Positions 26,038 to 37,611 of a stretch of DNA of 64,000 nucleotides are shown piece by piece (positions within the stretch are counted from its first letter, which is position 1; every line of letters starts with the position of its first letter). The notes under the pieces are model-generated. The model saw only the letters and a program-made list of their open reading frames with translations. It made no database searches and was not told the origin of the DNA. The translations under genes were made by a program, and so were the position numbers. Origin of the DNA: Fictibacillus norfolkensis (GTDB lineage: Bacteria; Bacillota; Bacilli; Bacillales; Fictibacillaceae); the NCBI RefSeq assembly GCF_014836645.1, contig NZ_JACSQM010000012.1, forward strand, positions 1-64,000, read 5' to 3'.

Positions 26038-26121
26038 CTAGTTAAGAATTAATTTCCCGTTATTATTTTGTTGTCTTACCCATTTCCTAAGTCTTTTTAA
26101 TAAGCGCGTTCTCATCTTCAT
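26038..26121 (-). CDS. Candidate 27-residue basic peptide
   Basis: ATG at 26121 has an excellent GGAGGG six bases upstream, and the frame runs 27 codons to TAG. The N-terminal part MKMRTRLLKRLRKWVRQQ is strongly basic and could form an amphipathic helix. The 380-bp gap between rpoY and the DMT transporter holds nothing else that I can identify. A weak GTTAAG/CTTAAC stem follows the stop on the minus strand. I do not recognise a family. The start signal is better than chance, but the coding status is unproven. Confidence 0.4.
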   Translation of the reverse strand: MKMRTRLLKRLRKWVRQQNNNGKLILN

Positions 26122-26234
26122 TTATTACCCTCCACGACTCTTTTTATTACTAGTATGTGTAGTTGAATCGATATTTTTGGAGGGAAATTGTTACATTTTT
26201 ATTTGCTATATTTTATATGAGAAGGGGTTAACCA

Positions 26235-27146
26235 ATGAAATTATATTCTGCCCTCTTTGTCTTAAGTTTGATATGGGGAATGTCTTTTTTATTTATAAAA
26301 GTCTTACTTGGTATTTTCGATCCATGGCAGATTGTATTTATTCGATGTTTGCTAGGAATATTGACAATCGTTCCTTTGTTTATGATTAGCAAGCAAGCTG
26401 TTCACTGGAAAACACTTCCCGTGAAAAAGTTGCTTCTTGTAGGTTTTTTGAATGCTGGTCTTCCTTGGGGACTGATTGCTTGGAGCGAAACTTTTTTAGA
26501 TAGCGGGTATACCGCTATATTAAATGCTACTACTCCGATTTGGACGTCAATGATGGGTGTGTTCTTTTTCTCCATATCATTGCAATGGAAACAATGGGGT
26601 GGGGTACTCGTCGGTTTTGTAGGTATTTTATTGTTAATGGACATTGATGCTCCTGGACTGACTAAGAATCAGTTGGGCTTAGGGATTGTTTTGATGCTCG
26701 TAGCTACGTGTTGCTATGGATATAGTTCACAATACGCAAAAAAACATCTTCAGAACACAACGGTTTGGATCACGGCTTCTTCCACACTATTTGCAGGTAT
26801 GCTTCTAAGTGCTCTCATGATGATACTGACGGACAGTTGGACATTGCCTGAAAATCCTATTAACTACAATACTTTATTATCCCTTATCGGTCTCGGAGTC
26901 TTTGGTTCAGGAATTGCCTACTTGCTATATTATTATATGATCTCTGCTGGTTCAGCCGAGTTTGCTACACTAGTCACTTACTTAGTGCCTGTATCTGCCG
27001 TCATGTGGGGTAGCGTCTTGTTAGATGAACAAATACACTCAAGTGCATTTTGGGGCTTGCTGCTTATTTTTGTAGGAGTCTATCTAACAGGTAAGAAAAA
27101 GAAGAAAAAGGACGTTTTACACCTGGAACGTGATAGAACAGCTTGA
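26235..27146 (+). CDS. EamA/DMT-family transporter
   Basis: A 303-residue protein with ten predicted membrane segments in two EamA repeats. The first opens LYSALFVLSLIWGMSFLFIK, the second NQLGLGIVLMLVATCCYGYSS; the C terminus ends in a lysine cluster (KKKKKK-like) after the last helix. Members export or import small metabolites such as amino acids. Substrate unknown. AGAAGGGG precedes the ATG. It stands alone between the rpoY region and cstA, with its own terminator. Confidence 0.85.
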   Translation: MKLYSALFVLSLIWGMSFLFIKVLLGIFDPWQIVFIRCLLGILTIVPLFMISKQAVHWKTLPVKKLLLVGFLNAGLPWGLIAWSETFLDSGYTAILNATTPIWTSMMGVFFFSISLQWKQWGGVLVGFVGILLLMDIDAPGLTKNQLGLGIVLMLVATCCYGYSSQYAKKHLQNTTVWITASSTLFAGMLLSALMMILTDSWTLPENPINYNTLLSLIGLGVFGSGIAYLLYYYMISAGSAEFATLVTYLVPVSAVMWGSVLLDEQIHSSAFWGLLLIFVGVYLTGKKKKKKDVLHLERDRTA

Positions 27147-27178
27147 AAACATTCAATTTAAAATTGAGTGTTTTTTTT
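27146..27178 (+). terminator. Terminator after the DMT transporter
   Basis: ACATTCAATTT / AAATTGAGTGT stem and a T8 tail. Confidence 0.88.
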
Positions 27179-27190
27179 GTTTCGTGTAGA

Positions 27191-27205
27191 ATGTAAGCGT
27201 ATACA
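27191..27205 (+). promoter_or_regulatory. Cre site (CcpA operator) in front of cstA
   Basis: ATGTAAGCGTATACA agrees with the cre consensus WTGNAANCGNWNNCW at every defined position. It lies just before the AGGAGG of cstA, a position suited to roadblock or promoter-proximal repression by CcpA in glucose. Confidence 0.75.
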
Positions 27206-27223
27206 ACGTGAGGAGGAATCTGG

Positions 27224-28657
27224 TTGAATACATTCTTAGTTTCAATTGTATTGTTAGTCGTTGGTTATTTTACGTATGGAAAGTACGTTGAAAAAGTGTT
27301 TGGAGTAAAACAGGAAAGAAAGACCCCTGCTTATGCACAAGAAGATGGAATTGATTATGTCCCGATGGGTACAAAAACGAACTCTCTTATTCAATTATTA
27401 AACATTGCAGGAGTAGGTCCGATTTTTGGACCTATCATGGGTGCATTATATGGTCCGGTAGCGTTTCTTTGGATCGTACTGGGAGCAATATTTGCAGGCG
27501 CTGTTCACGATTATTTAACGGGCATGATTTCTATTCGAAATCGAGGAGCGCATTTACCACAACTCGCAGGTAAGTTTTTAGGAAATGCGATGAGACATGT
27601 TGTAAATGGTTTTACTCTTCTTCTTTTATTATTAGTAGGAACAGTTTTTGTTAGTGCTCCAGCAGCGCTAATTCATGATCTTACGGGAGATTGGGTAAGT
27701 TTAAGTCTCATCATTGGATTGATCTTTGTTTATTATATTCTTGCTACACTCTTACCAATCGATAAGATTATTGGGAGAGTCTATCCATTCTTTGGTGCGT
27801 TGCTCGTACTTAGTGCAATTGGAATAGGTGGGGGATTAGTAGTTACAGGTGCACCGATTCCAGAACTCTCATTTGAGAATATGCATCCCGATAACGTACC
27901 GATTTTCCCACTCTTATTCTTGACCATTTCATGCGGAGCACTTTCAGGATTTCACGCTACACAATCGCCCATTATTTCACGAACAACTAAAAATGAAAAA
28001 GAAGGAAGAAAAATTTTCTATGGCATGATGATAGCAGAAGCTGTTATTGCAATGATCTGGGCAGCAGCTGCAATGAGTCTATTCGATGGAAAATCATTAT
28101 CAGGCATTATTGCAGACGGCGGACCTGCAGCAGTTGTTAGTGAAGTGTCAGTAACGATGCTTGGAGCAATTGGAGGAACGCTTGCGGTAATCGGTGTCAT
28201 CATTTTACCAATCACCTCAGGAGATACTTCATTCCGAAGTGCTAGAATGATACTAGGTGATTACTTCAACATCAGTCAAAAGAAACTATCTTCGAGACTT
28301 TGGATTGCGATACCCATGTTCGTTATTTCATTTTTATTAACAAAGATTGACTTTACATTACTATGGCGTTATTTTTCATGGGCAAACCAATCTACTGCTA
28401 TGCTAGCTCTTTGGGTAGGAGCTATGTATTTAAAAAGATCGAAAAAGAATCATTGGATCGCTACATTGCCCGCCATTTTTATGACGATGGTGACTGTTAC
28501 TTACATTTGTAATGCTCCAATCGGCCTCGGTCTCTCGAACGGAATAGCTTATACGATTGCAGCAATAACAACAATAATAGCAACTTTCTTGTTCGTGCGA
28601 AGTAAACCAAGCGACGAAGAAGCAATGCTCGTTGATGATGATCGCGATGTAGCTTAA
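27224..28657 (+). CDS. cstA: CstA-family peptide/pyruvate transporter
   Basis: A 477-residue polytopic protein of the carbon-starvation CstA family: GPIFGPIMGALYGPVAFLWI, AGAVHDYLTGMISIRNRG and SGFHATQSPIISRTT are family marks. Members take up peptides or pyruvate when sugar is scarce. It is shorter than the roughly 600-residue B. subtilis CstA, mainly at the C terminus, so it belongs to the short branch. TTG start with AGGAGG upstream. The perfect cre site predicts glucose repression. Confidence 0.87.
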   Translation: MNTFLVSIVLLVVGYFTYGKYVEKVFGVKQERKTPAYAQEDGIDYVPMGTKTNSLIQLLNIAGVGPIFGPIMGALYGPVAFLWIVLGAIFAGAVHDYLTGMISIRNRGAHLPQLAGKFLGNAMRHVVNGFTLLLLLLVGTVFVSAPAALIHDLTGDWVSLSLIIGLIFVYYILATLLPIDKIIGRVYPFFGALLVLSAIGIGGGLVVTGAPIPELSFENMHPDNVPIFPLLFLTISCGALSGFHATQSPIISRTTKNEKEGRKIFYGMMIAEAVIAMIWAAAAMSLFDGKSLSGIIADGGPAAVVSEVSVTMLGAIGGTLAVIGVIILPITSGDTSFRSARMILGDYFNISQKKLSSRLWIAIPMFVISFLLTKIDFTLLWRYFSWANQSTAMLALWVGAMYLKRSKKNHWIATLPAIFMTMVTVTYICNAPIGLGLSNGIAYTIAAITTIIATFLFVRSKPSDEEAMLVDDDRDVA

Positions 28658-28712
28658 CAGAGGATCATTAGATAAAATCTATAATTTGATAGAAAAACGA
28701 GCGTCAAAGAAT

Positions 28713-28757
28713 AAAAAAAACTCACTAAGGTGGTATGTCAGCTTAGTGAGTTTTTTT
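28713..28757. terminator. Bidirectional terminator between cstA and defB
   Basis: AAAAACTCACTAAG / CTTAGTGAGTTTTT stem. Confidence 0.9.
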
Positions 28758-28761
28758 ATCG

Positions 28762-29313
28762 TTACCTTATTACTACAGAGTTTGCAGGAGGTTCAAAGGG
28801 CTGCTTTTCATTGATTCGGTCAAAGAACATGATGCCGTTTAAATGATCAAGTTCATGTTGAAAACATATACCAGGAAGTCCTTTTAGTTTCAAGCTCACT
28901 TCTGATCCGTCAGGTGTGAATCCTTTTACCGTAACTTTAGCATATCGAGGTACAAGTCCAGGTACTTCTCTGTCTACAGATAAGCACCCTTCTCCTCCGT
29001 CTAAATAAGTCATCTGAACCGAATGACTAATGATTTTCGGATTTAACAGTGCATAACTGTATAAATTCCCATGTTCATCAGAAACATGAAAAGCAAAGAT
29101 TCGTTTTGAGATTCCAATTTGAGGAGCAGCAATTCCGATACCGGGTCTTAAATTATATTTTGCTGCAATCTCTGGATCTTGGCTGTTCTTTACAAATTCA
29201 AGAAGCTCATTCGCTGTTTTAATGTCTTCATCTGAGAATGGAAAAGGTACTTCGACCGCTTTTCCCCTTAGTGTTGGGTGACCTTCTCTTAATACATCTT
29301 TCATTGTTAACAC
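28762..29313 (-). CDS. defB: Peptide deformylase
   Basis: It removes the formyl group from the N terminus of new proteins. The three iron-site motifs are GIGIAAPQIG (58-67), EGCLS (108-112) and HELDH (153-157). At 183 residues with insertions it is the type-2 (Gram-positive) form. I start at GTG 29313, eight bases after GGAGG, giving MLTMKDV, which fits the B. subtilis YkrB start; TTG 29319 is too close to that site. In B. subtilis ykrB also lies between the rnjA region and pdhA. Confidence 0.93.
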   Translation of the reverse strand: MLTMKDVLREGHPTLRGKAVEVPFPFSDEDIKTANELLEFVKNSQDPEIAAKYNLRPGIGIAAPQIGISKRIFAFHVSDEHGNLYSYALLNPKIISHSVQMTYLDGGEGCLSVDREVPGLVPRYAKVTVKGFTPDGSEVSLKLKGLPGICFQHELDHLNGIMFFDRINEKQPFEPPANSVVIR

Positions 29314-30951
<1,638 letters not shown>

Positions 30952-30952
30952 T

Positions 30953-31930
30953 ATGGCTCAAATGACTATGATTCAAGCAATTACAGACGCTATGCGCAAT
31001 GAATTAAAAAGCAATGAACAAGTTCTTGTTTTCGGTGAAGATGTTGGCCAGAACGGTGGAGTATTCCGTGCTACTGAAGGACTTCAAAAAGAATTTGGAG
31101 AAGATCGCGTTTTTGATACTCCGTTAGCTGAGTCTGGAATTGGGGGACTTGCAATAGGTCTAGGGCTTACAGGTTTCCGTCCAGTAATGGAGATTCAATT
31201 TTTTGGTTTCGTCTTTGAAGTATTTGATTCAGTTGCTGCACAAATGGGTCGTATGAGATACCGTTCAGGCGGGGTATACACTTCTCCAGTAACAATCCGT
31301 TCACCATTTGGTGGAGGCGTTAAAACACCTGAGCTTCATGCAGACAGCCTTGAAGGTTTAATGTACCAAACTCCTGGTATCAAAGTTGTTATTCCTTCAA
31401 CTCCATATGACGCAAAAGGTCTATTAATCTCTGCGATTCGTGATAACGATCCAGTAGTTTACCTAGAGCATATGAAATTATACCGCTCTTTCCGTGGCGA
31501 AGTGCCAGAGGAAGAATACACGATCGAACTTGGGAAAGCAGATGTGAAGCGTGAAGGTAAGGATGTATCTATCATTACTTACGGTGCTATGGTTCACGCA
31601 TCATTAAAAGCTGCTGAAGAATTAGAAAAAGAAGGCATCTCTGCTGAAGTTATCGACCTTCGTACAATCAGCCCGCTTGATATCGAAACAATCATGGCGT
31701 CTGTTGAAAAAACAGGACGAGCGATTGTCGTGCAAGAAGCACAGAAACAAGCTGGTATTGGAGCGTTCGTTGTAGCTGAAATCAACGATCGTGCAATCCT
31801 TCACCTAGAAGCACCTGTATTGCGTGTAACTGCACCAGATACAGTGTTCCCGTACGCTTCTGCTGAAGATGTTTGGATTCCAGATCATCGTGATATTGTA
31901 GATAAAGCGAAGAAAGTCTACAATTTCTAA
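30953..31930 (+). CDS. pdhB: Pyruvate dehydrogenase E1 beta
   Basis: Beta subunit (325 residues) that pairs with PdhA in the E1 heterotetramer. [39 protein letters not shown] and [20 protein letters not shown] are standard for the transketolase-like beta chain. AAAGGAG lies inside the end of pdhA, so translation is coupled. An intercistronic hairpin follows before pdhC. Confidence 0.97.
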   Translation: MAQMTMIQAITDAMRNELKSNEQVLVFGEDVGQNGGVFRATEGLQKEFGEDRVFDTPLAESGIGGLAIGLGLTGFRPVMEIQFFGFVFEVFDSVAAQMGRMRYRSGGVYTSPVTIRSPFGGGVKTPELHADSLEGLMYQTPGIKVVIPSTPYDAKGLLISAIRDNDPVVYLEHMKLYRSFRGEVPEEEYTIELGKADVKREGKDVSIITYGAMVHASLKAAEELEKEGISAEVIDLRTISPLDIETIMASVEKTGRAIVVQEAQKQAGIGAFVVAEINDRAILHLEAPVLRVTAPDTVFPYASAEDVWIPDHRDIVDKAKKVYNF

Positions 31931-31945
31931 GAAAAAATGAATGTT

Positions 31946-31985
31946 AGCTGAAAGAGACGTCAGTTCATGACTGTTTCTTTCAGCT
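31946..31985 (+). other. Intercistronic hairpin between pdhB and pdhC
   Basis: AGCTGAAAGA (31946-31955) pairs exactly with TCTTTCAGCT (31976-31985), and CAGT/ACTG continues the stem inside. No long T-run follows, so it is more likely an mRNA-stability or processing element, or a partial terminator, than a full terminator. Confidence 0.6.
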
Positions 31986-32035
31986 CTTTCACATCAGTGA
32001 CGAAAAAGATTGTTATAAAATAGGAGGCGTTAATC

Positions 32036-33361
32036 GTGGCATTTGAATTTAAGCTTCCCGATATTGGAGAAGGAATTCACGAAGGTGAAATTGTAAAGTG
32101 GTTTGTAAAAGCAGGGGACGAAGTTAAAGAAGACGATATCCTGCTTGAAGTACAAAACGATAAAGCTGTAGTTGAAATCCCATCTCCTGTAGACGGTAAA
32201 ATTCTTGAACTTAAAGTAGACGAAGGAACAGTATCTGTAGTTGGTGATGTTCTAGTAACAATTGAAGCAGAAGGTGAAATTCCTGCTGATGCTCATGGCG
32301 GTGGTGATGAAGCTCCGGAACAACCTAAAGCTGAAGAAGAAAAGAATGTGACTGCTGATCAAGCTAAAGAAGCTGACAAATCAGAAGACAAAACAGATAA
32401 AACTGAAGATACAGCTAAAGAAGAACCAGCAGACGAATCTAAGCGTGTTATCGCAATGCCTTCTGTTCGTAAATATGCTCGTGAAAAAGATGTAGATATT
32501 CGTAAAGTACAAGGTTCTGGAGATAACGGCCGTGTACTTAAAGAAGACATCGACAAATTCGTAAGTGGCGGCGGAGCAGCAGAAGCAGCACCACAAGCTA
32601 CTGAAGAAGCTCCTAAAGCTGAAGCGAAGAAAGAAGCGCCTCTAGCAATTCCTGCTGGTGAAATGGAAACTCGTGAAAAGATCAAAGGAATTAGAAAAGC
32701 GATCTCAAAAGCGATGGTTAACTCCAAACATACAGCTCCACATGTTACACTTATGGATGAAGTGGACGTTACTGATCTTGTTGCACACCGTAAGAAATTT
32801 AAGCAAGTTGCTGCTGATAAAGGCATCAAGCTTACTTATCTTCCATACGTGGTAAAAGCATTAACTTCTGCATTGCGTGAATACCCTGTGCTTAATGCAT
32901 CTATCGACGATGCAAACGAAGAAATCGTATACAAGCACTATTACAACATCGGTATTGCGGCAGATACAGATAACGGACTAATGGTACCAGTTGTTAAAGA
33001 TGCTGATCGTAAATCGATCTTCAAAATCTCTTCTGAAATCAATGAACTAGCTACTAAAGCACGTGATGGTAAGCTTTCTGGTGAAGAGATGAAGGGCGGA
33101 TCTTGTACGATTACGAATATCGGTTCTGCAGGCGGTCAATGGTTCACACCAGTAATCAACCACCCAGAAGTAGCGATCTTAGGTATCGGCCGTATTGCTG
33201 AAAAAGCAGTTGTTAAAGATGGAGAAGTAGTAGTAGCTCCTGTTTTAGCTTTATCTCTTAGCTTTGACCACCGTCTGATCGATGGTGCAACAGCTCAAAA
33301 TGCATTGAATCACATTAAGCGTTTATTGAACGATCCACAACTATTAGTAATGGAGGCGTAA
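32036..33361 (+). CDS. pdhC: Dihydrolipoamide acetyltransferase (PDH E2)
   Basis: A 441-residue E2. The N-terminal lipoyl domain has the lipoylated lysine in [10 protein letters not shown] (about residue 43). A Glu/Lys/Ala-rich linker (about 85-140) leads to the E3-binding domain ([13 protein letters not shown], about 143-175), a second Ala-rich linker, and the catalytic domain with [13 protein letters not shown] near the end. One lipoyl domain, as in other Bacillus. GTG start with AGGAGG upstream. It forms the 60-mer core of the complex. Confidence 0.97.
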   Translation: MAFEFKLPDIGEGIHEGEIVKWFVKAGDEVKEDDILLEVQNDKAVVEIPSPVDGKILELKVDEGTVSVVGDVLVTIEAEGEIPADAHGGGDEAPEQPKAEEEKNVTADQAKEADKSEDKTDKTEDTAKEEPADESKRVIAMPSVRKYAREKDVDIRKVQGSGDNGRVLKEDIDKFVSGGGAAEAAPQATEEAPKAEAKKEAPLAIPAGEMETREKIKGIRKAISKAMVNSKHTAPHVTLMDEVDVTDLVAHRKKFKQVAADKGIKLTYLPYVVKALTSALREYPVLNASIDDANEEIVYKHYYNIGIAADTDNGLMVPVVKDADRKSIFKISSEINELATKARDGKLSGEEMKGGSCTITNIGSAGGQWFTPVINHPEVAILGIGRIAEKAVVKDGEVVVAPVLALSLSFDHRLIDGATAQNALNHIKRLLNDPQLLVMEA

Positions 33362-33365
33362 TTCG

Positions 33366-34778
33366 ATGGTAGTAGGAGATTTTCCAATTGAGTTAGACAC
33401 ACTTGTCATAGGTTCAGGTCCTGGGGGATATGTTGCAGCAATTCGTGCAGCACAATTAGGACAAAAAGTGGCTATTGCGGAAAAGGCAGAAATGGGCGGC
33501 GTTTGTTTGAACGTTGGTTGTATTCCATCAAAAGCTTTGATTAATGCAGGTCACCGTGTAGAACATGCTAATCACTCTGAAGATATGGGAATTACTGTTG
33601 ATAACGTAACAGTTGATTTCAGCAAAGTTCAAGACTGGAAAGCAGGCATCGTTAAGAAGCTTACTGGCGGAGTTGAAGGACTTTTAAAAGGAAATAAAGT
33701 TGAAATCATTCGTGGTGAGGCTTATTTCGTAAATGAAAACACTGTACGTATTATGGATGAGAAGAACTCTCAGACTTACACGTTCAAAAATGCGATCATC
33801 GCTACTGGTTCACGTCCTATTGAAATCCCAGGATTTAAATGGAGTGACCGTATTATCTCTTCTACAGGAGCTCTTGCTCTTCAGGATATCCCTAAAAAGA
33901 TGGTAGTTATCGGAGGCGGTTATATCGGTATGGAGCTTGGAACAGCTTATGCGAACTTCGGTACGGAAGTAACAATCCTTGAAGGAAGCAAACAGATCCT
34001 ACCTGGTTTTGAAAAGCAAATGAGCCAAGTCGTTTCTAAACGCTTAAAGAAAAAAGGCAATGTGGAAGTATTTACTGAAGCTATGGCTAAAGGCGTTGAA
34101 GAAACTAAAGACGGTGTTACTGTAACAGCTGAGATCAAAGGTGAGTCTAAGACTTTTGAAGCTGATTATGTTCTCGTAACGGTTGGACGTCGTCCAAATA
34201 CTGAAGAACTTGGTCTTGAGCAAGTTGGTGTTGAAATGACTGAACGCGGTCTTATCAAAATCAATAAAAAAGCTCAAACAAGTGTTAACGGCATCTATGC
34301 AATCGGTGATGTAGTAGAAGGTCCAGCACTTGCTCATAAAGCTTCTTACGAAGGTAAAGTAGCAGCGGAAGTGATTTCAGGACATGCTGCAGAGATCGAT
34401 TACATGGCTATCCCTGCTGTAGTGTTTACAGATCCTGAACTTGCAACAGTTGGTTACGATGAGAAATCTGCTAAAGAAGCAGGATTTGATGTGAAAGCTT
34501 CTAAATTCCCATTTGCAGCTAACGGTCGTGCTCTATCTATGAACGAGACAGATGGGTTCATGAAACTTATTACTCGTAAAGAAGATGGACTTGTACTAGG
34601 AGCTCAAATTGCTGGTGGAAATGCATCTGATATGATCGCGGAACTAGGTTTAGCGATCGAAGCGGGTATGACTGCTGAAGATATCGCTATGACGATTCAC
34701 GCTCATCCGACTTTCGGAGAGATTTCTATGGAAGCAGCTGAAGTTGCAATCGGACTTCCTGTACACATTGTAAAATAA
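33366..34778 (+). CDS. pdhD: Dihydrolipoamide dehydrogenase (PDH E3)
   Basis: A 470-residue FAD-dependent oxidoreductase. FAD fold [17 protein letters not shown], redox disulfide [16 protein letters not shown] fold [19 protein letters not shown], and the dimer-interface HAHPTFGE with the catalytic His-Glu pair. It reoxidises the lipoyl groups of E2 and makes NADH; it is often shared with other 2-oxoacid complexes. TGGAGG at the end of pdhC serves its ATG. Last gene of the operon, followed by a strong terminator. Confidence 0.97.
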   Translation: MVVGDFPIELDTLVIGSGPGGYVAAIRAAQLGQKVAIAEKAEMGGVCLNVGCIPSKALINAGHRVEHANHSEDMGITVDNVTVDFSKVQDWKAGIVKKLTGGVEGLLKGNKVEIIRGEAYFVNENTVRIMDEKNSQTYTFKNAIIATGSRPIEIPGFKWSDRIISSTGALALQDIPKKMVVIGGGYIGMELGTAYANFGTEVTILEGSKQILPGFEKQMSQVVSKRLKKKGNVEVFTEAMAKGVEETKDGVTVTAEIKGESKTFEADYVLVTVGRRPNTEELGLEQVGVEMTERGLIKINKKAQTSVNGIYAIGDVVEGPALAHKASYEGKVAAEVISGHAAEIDYMAIPAVVFTDPELATVGYDEKSAKEAGFDVKASKFPFAANGRALSMNETDGFMKLITRKEDGLVLGAQIAGGNASDMIAELGLAIEAGMTAEDIAMTIHAHPTFGEISMEAAEVAIGLPVHIVK

Positions 34779-34789
34779 ATAAACAAATG

Positions 34790-34831
34790 AAAACCCCTTG
34801 TGGCTGTTCGCAGCTCACAAGGGGTTTTTTT
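34790..34831 (+). terminator. Terminator of the pdhABCD operon
   Basis: AAAACCCCTTGTG / CACAAGGGGTTTT stem with an AGCTG-type loop stem and a T7 tail. Confidence 0.93.
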
Positions 34832-34971
34832 CTGTTCAATCATATATAAGTAATCGCATCATAATCTTTATTTAGAAGCACTTGTCTAAAAAGAAGGATT
34901 TAGACAGTGGGTTTTTCTAATTTGATTAGGTCCCTATCAAAATAATTAATATAGTTAAAATGGAGGAAGCG

Positions 34972-35202
34972 ATGAGAGTTTTATTATGCACTTTCATTCA
35001 GATTGTAATGTGGTGCGGTTATTCAATCGTGCTGTTTCTCTCACATCATGACCATAATTTTTTTGAAACAATACTAATGTTGATGTTTGGGTATTTCAAC
35101 TTTCTGGTAGCCCAGCGATTGAACATAAACAAATCAGTTGCTCTAAACATGACAATATCGTTAACACTTATTTATGTCACAGGTAAAATGATGATTGGAT
35201 AA
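34972..35202 (+). CDS. Small membrane protein, unknown function
   Basis: A 76-residue protein with three hydrophobic stretches: VLLCTFIQIVMWCGYSIVLFL, ETILMLMFGYFNFLVAQRL and ALNMTISLTLIYVTGKMM. A HHDHN cluster sits in the first loop. I start at ATG 34972, six bases after GGAGGA; ATG 34960 overlaps the ribosome binding site. No family recognised. It lies alone between the pdh terminator and the BCCT transporter. The next 140 bp are gene-free. Confidence 0.65.
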   Translation: MRVLLCTFIQIVMWCGYSIVLFLSHHDHNFFETILMLMFGYFNFLVAQRLNINKSVALNMTISLTLIYVTGKMMIG

Positions 35203-35345
35203 TCGTAGATGCTTCCTAAGCAATGTGGCGAGACTCTGAAATGGCGCAAAAGCCGCATGACGCTCACCATACGCGACATGGAATACGAGCAAATCTGAGC
35301 GTATATCAACTACTTTAGGTAGCAACAATGAATACCATAAACAGC

Positions 35346-36839
35346 TTATTTTAATTTTGTCTCTTCAGAAAGGGCCTTTTTAAGAGAAATCATCATAAAG
35401 ATCAATACAAATGCAAATGGGAAAGCTGCGATGATTGATGCTGTTTGTAACCCTTCTAATCCTCCTGTATACAACAAGATGGATGCTGCCGCTGCTATAA
35501 CAATACCCCAAATGAATTTTGTCATAGAAGAAGGATTCAATCGACCGTCACTTGTCTGCATTCCTAGGACGAAGGTAGCTGAATCAGCAGATGTAATGAA
35601 GAATGTACTGATCAGGAAAATAGCTAATATAGACATGATCGTTCCGAACGGAAGATGCTCAAATAGTGCGAAAAGCGCTACCTCAGTACCTTTATCTGCA
35701 ATGATCTTGTTTAAACCAACATTATTAAAAATTTCTAAATGTAGAGCTGCACCTCCGAAAATTGAAAACCATAGTGCACCAAAAATGGTCGGGACAAGCA
35801 ATACACCCATAATGAATTCACGAATGGTTCTTCCCTTTGATACACGGGCGATAAATGTACCAACAAACGGTGCCCATGCGATCCACCAAGCCCAATAGAA
35901 GACTGTCCACCCTTGAATCCAGCCGGCTTCACTAGGTCTGAACGGACTGAGTTTTAAACTCATACTAGGAAGGTACTGCAGATAGTTACCAAGAGATTGT
36001 ACGAATACATCCATGATAAAGTTCGTTGATGACGCAAAAAGCAAGAACGCCATTAAAATAACAGCTATTATAATGTTCAAGTTACTTAAATATTTTATTC
36101 CTTTGTTTAATCCTGTTTGAGCAGAAAGAGTAAATAATACAGTAACGATGGCGATAATAATTAATTGTGTGGTGAAGTTATTTGAGATGTTCGTTAAATA
36201 AGAAACACCACCACTAATTTGTACGGCACCAAGTCCTAAAGAAGTTGCAACTCCAAAGATAGTGGCAAAGACAGCAACAATATCTATCGTTTTACCAATC
36301 GGTCCATTAACTCTGTCTCCTAACAATGGAGTAAATATTGCACTGATCAATCCTGGTGCACCTTTTCTAAATTTAAAATAAGCAAGTGACAATCCGATTA
36401 ACGTGTATATTCCCCAAGGGTGTAATCCCCAATGAAAAAAGCTGTATCGAAGCGCAGCTTGAGCAGAGGCAGCATTTCCTCCTTCGCCGGATGCTGGCGT
36501 ATAAAAGTGGCTGATTGGTTCAGCTACACCCCAAAAGACAAGCCCTATACCCATACCAGCACTAAACAGCATAGCAAACCAAGTGACTGTTGAGTACTCA
36601 GGCTTGTCATCTGGCTCTCCAAGTTTAATTCTTCCGTACTTACTAAAAGCTAGATATAATACAAAAATTAAAAAACTTGTAGCTGAAAGCAGGTAGAACC
36701 ATCCAAATTTCTCTTGTAAGAAATTTTGAATAACGGTAGCCTTAGCTTGGAATTCGGTAGGAAATAAACTTCCTATGATAACAAAAACGACAGAAATAAT
36801 TAGTGAAACGATAAAAACAATATTCGGTTGTTTTTTCAT
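35346..36839 (-). CDS. BCCT-family (OpuD-like) osmoprotectant transporter
   Basis: About 497 residues with twelve membrane segments. GMGIGLVFWGVAEPISHF in TM3 is the Na+-coupled glycine-betaine type motif, and WTVFYWAWWIAWAPFVG is the BCCT signature. B. subtilis OpuD imports glycine betaine for osmoprotection; this protein fits that group, but choline cannot be excluded. ATG 36839 has AAAGGATG upstream; an earlier in-frame ATG (36857) lacks a site. No osmotic promoter was identified. Confidence 0.9.
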   Translation of the reverse strand: MKKQPNIVFIVSLIISVVFVIIGSLFPTEFQAKATVIQNFLQEKFGWFYLLSATSFLIFVLYLAFSKYGRIKLGEPDDKPEYSTVTWFAMLFSAGMGIGLVFWGVAEPISHFYTPASGEGGNAASAQAALRYSFFHWGLHPWGIYTLIGLSLAYFKFRKGAPGLISAIFTPLLGDRVNGPIGKTIDIVAVFATIFGVATSLGLGAVQISGGVSYLTNISNNFTTQLIIIAIVTVLFTLSAQTGLNKGIKYLSNLNIIIAVILMAFLLFASSTNFIMDVFVQSLGNYLQYLPSMSLKLSPFRPSEAGWIQGWTVFYWAWWIAWAPFVGTFIARVSKGRTIREFIMGVLLVPTIFGALWFSIFGGAALHLEIFNNVGLNKIIADKGTEVALFALFEHLPFGTIMSILAIFLISTFFITSADSATFVLGMQTSDGRLNPSSMTKFIWGIVIAAAASILLYTGGLEGLQTASIIAAFPFAFVLIFMMISLKKALSEETKLK

Positions 36840-36919
36840 TTCTTCACATCCTTTCATGATATGTATTCATTTTATTTTCCCCTAAGGGCCCGAAAGTTTA
36901 CATTGTAGTAAAAATAAAA

Positions 36920-36951
36920 TAAGAAGTCCAATCATATGATTGGACTTCTTA
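36920..36951 (-). terminator. Terminator (perfect 32-nt palindrome) downstream of the DUF1885-like gene
   Basis: TAAGAAGTCCAATCAT and its exact complement, followed on the minus strand by TTATTTTATTTTT. Confidence 0.85.
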
Positions 36952-36972
36952 TAGAAAAAACCTTGATCCTCT

Positions 36973-37401
36973 TTACTTTTTAGGATAATAATACATCACT
37001 CTTCCGTTAAATAGATGAAGTTGACCCTTAAGTTTTGAAGCGATAAACTTACAAAACTCATTGGCTTTCCCCTTATCGCCATGAGTGGAGATGTCAGTTA
37101 AAGTAAATTGTATGTAACATTGTTCAAGGTTAGGATCATTGTTATTATCTGTTCCGATACCAACTAAAATATATTTATTTTTTCTTTGATCTAATCCTTT
37201 TAAGTAAAACCATTTTCCTTTAGCTTCTTTCTTTTCTTCAATCGTGTAAGGAAAAGCTGCGTCTGCATAGCCCCATGATAATTGTTCGCCTGTTTTAGTC
37301 GTGATAGAACGGTAATAAAGCAGAAGGTCTTTGAGTTCCTCTATAGTGATCACTTGTTTTAAAGATGCGGGAACAAGCTTGACATAGGCGCTTTGAGACA
37401 T
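36973..37401 (-). CDS. Small conserved protein, possibly DUF1885
   Basis: A 142-residue soluble protein from ATG 37401 (GGAG eight bases upstream). It begins MSQSAYVKLVPASLKQVITIEE and has GEQLSWGYADAAFPY and NKYILVGIGTDNNND. The size and these phrases recall the DUF1885 family of Bacillus, whose function is not known. The C terminus GQLHLFNGRVMYYYPKK is basic. It is transcribed away from the DUF3055 gene. I have moderate trust in the family name. Confidence 0.6.
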   Translation of the reverse strand: MSQSAYVKLVPASLKQVITIEELKDLLLYYRSITTKTGEQLSWGYADAAFPYTIEEKKEAKGKWFYLKGLDQRKNKYILVGIGTDNNNDPNLEQCYIQFTLTDISTHGDKGKANEFCKFIASKLKGQLHLFNGRVMYYYPKK

Positions 37402-37611
37402 CTGATCCACTCCAATTTGTAATTTTTATCGTCATAGAAACATACTAATAGTATATCATATTGTAAGAAGATTTTGACAAATCGAGTTTAAAAAATCTTA
37501 GATGAGGGAATTACTCTTACATTCAATGACTTTCTTATTAGTATAACTCATTTAATTCCAGTAATGAACGACCCGATCGATGAACGAGGTAATCATACGA
37601 GGAGGGGTAAT

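Noticed and set aside
35203..35345. CG-dotted gap after the small membrane protein gene, possibly another repeat
   Set aside because: CG steps recur at irregular 7-16 bp intervals, with no shared unit or inverted ends; left unassigned.
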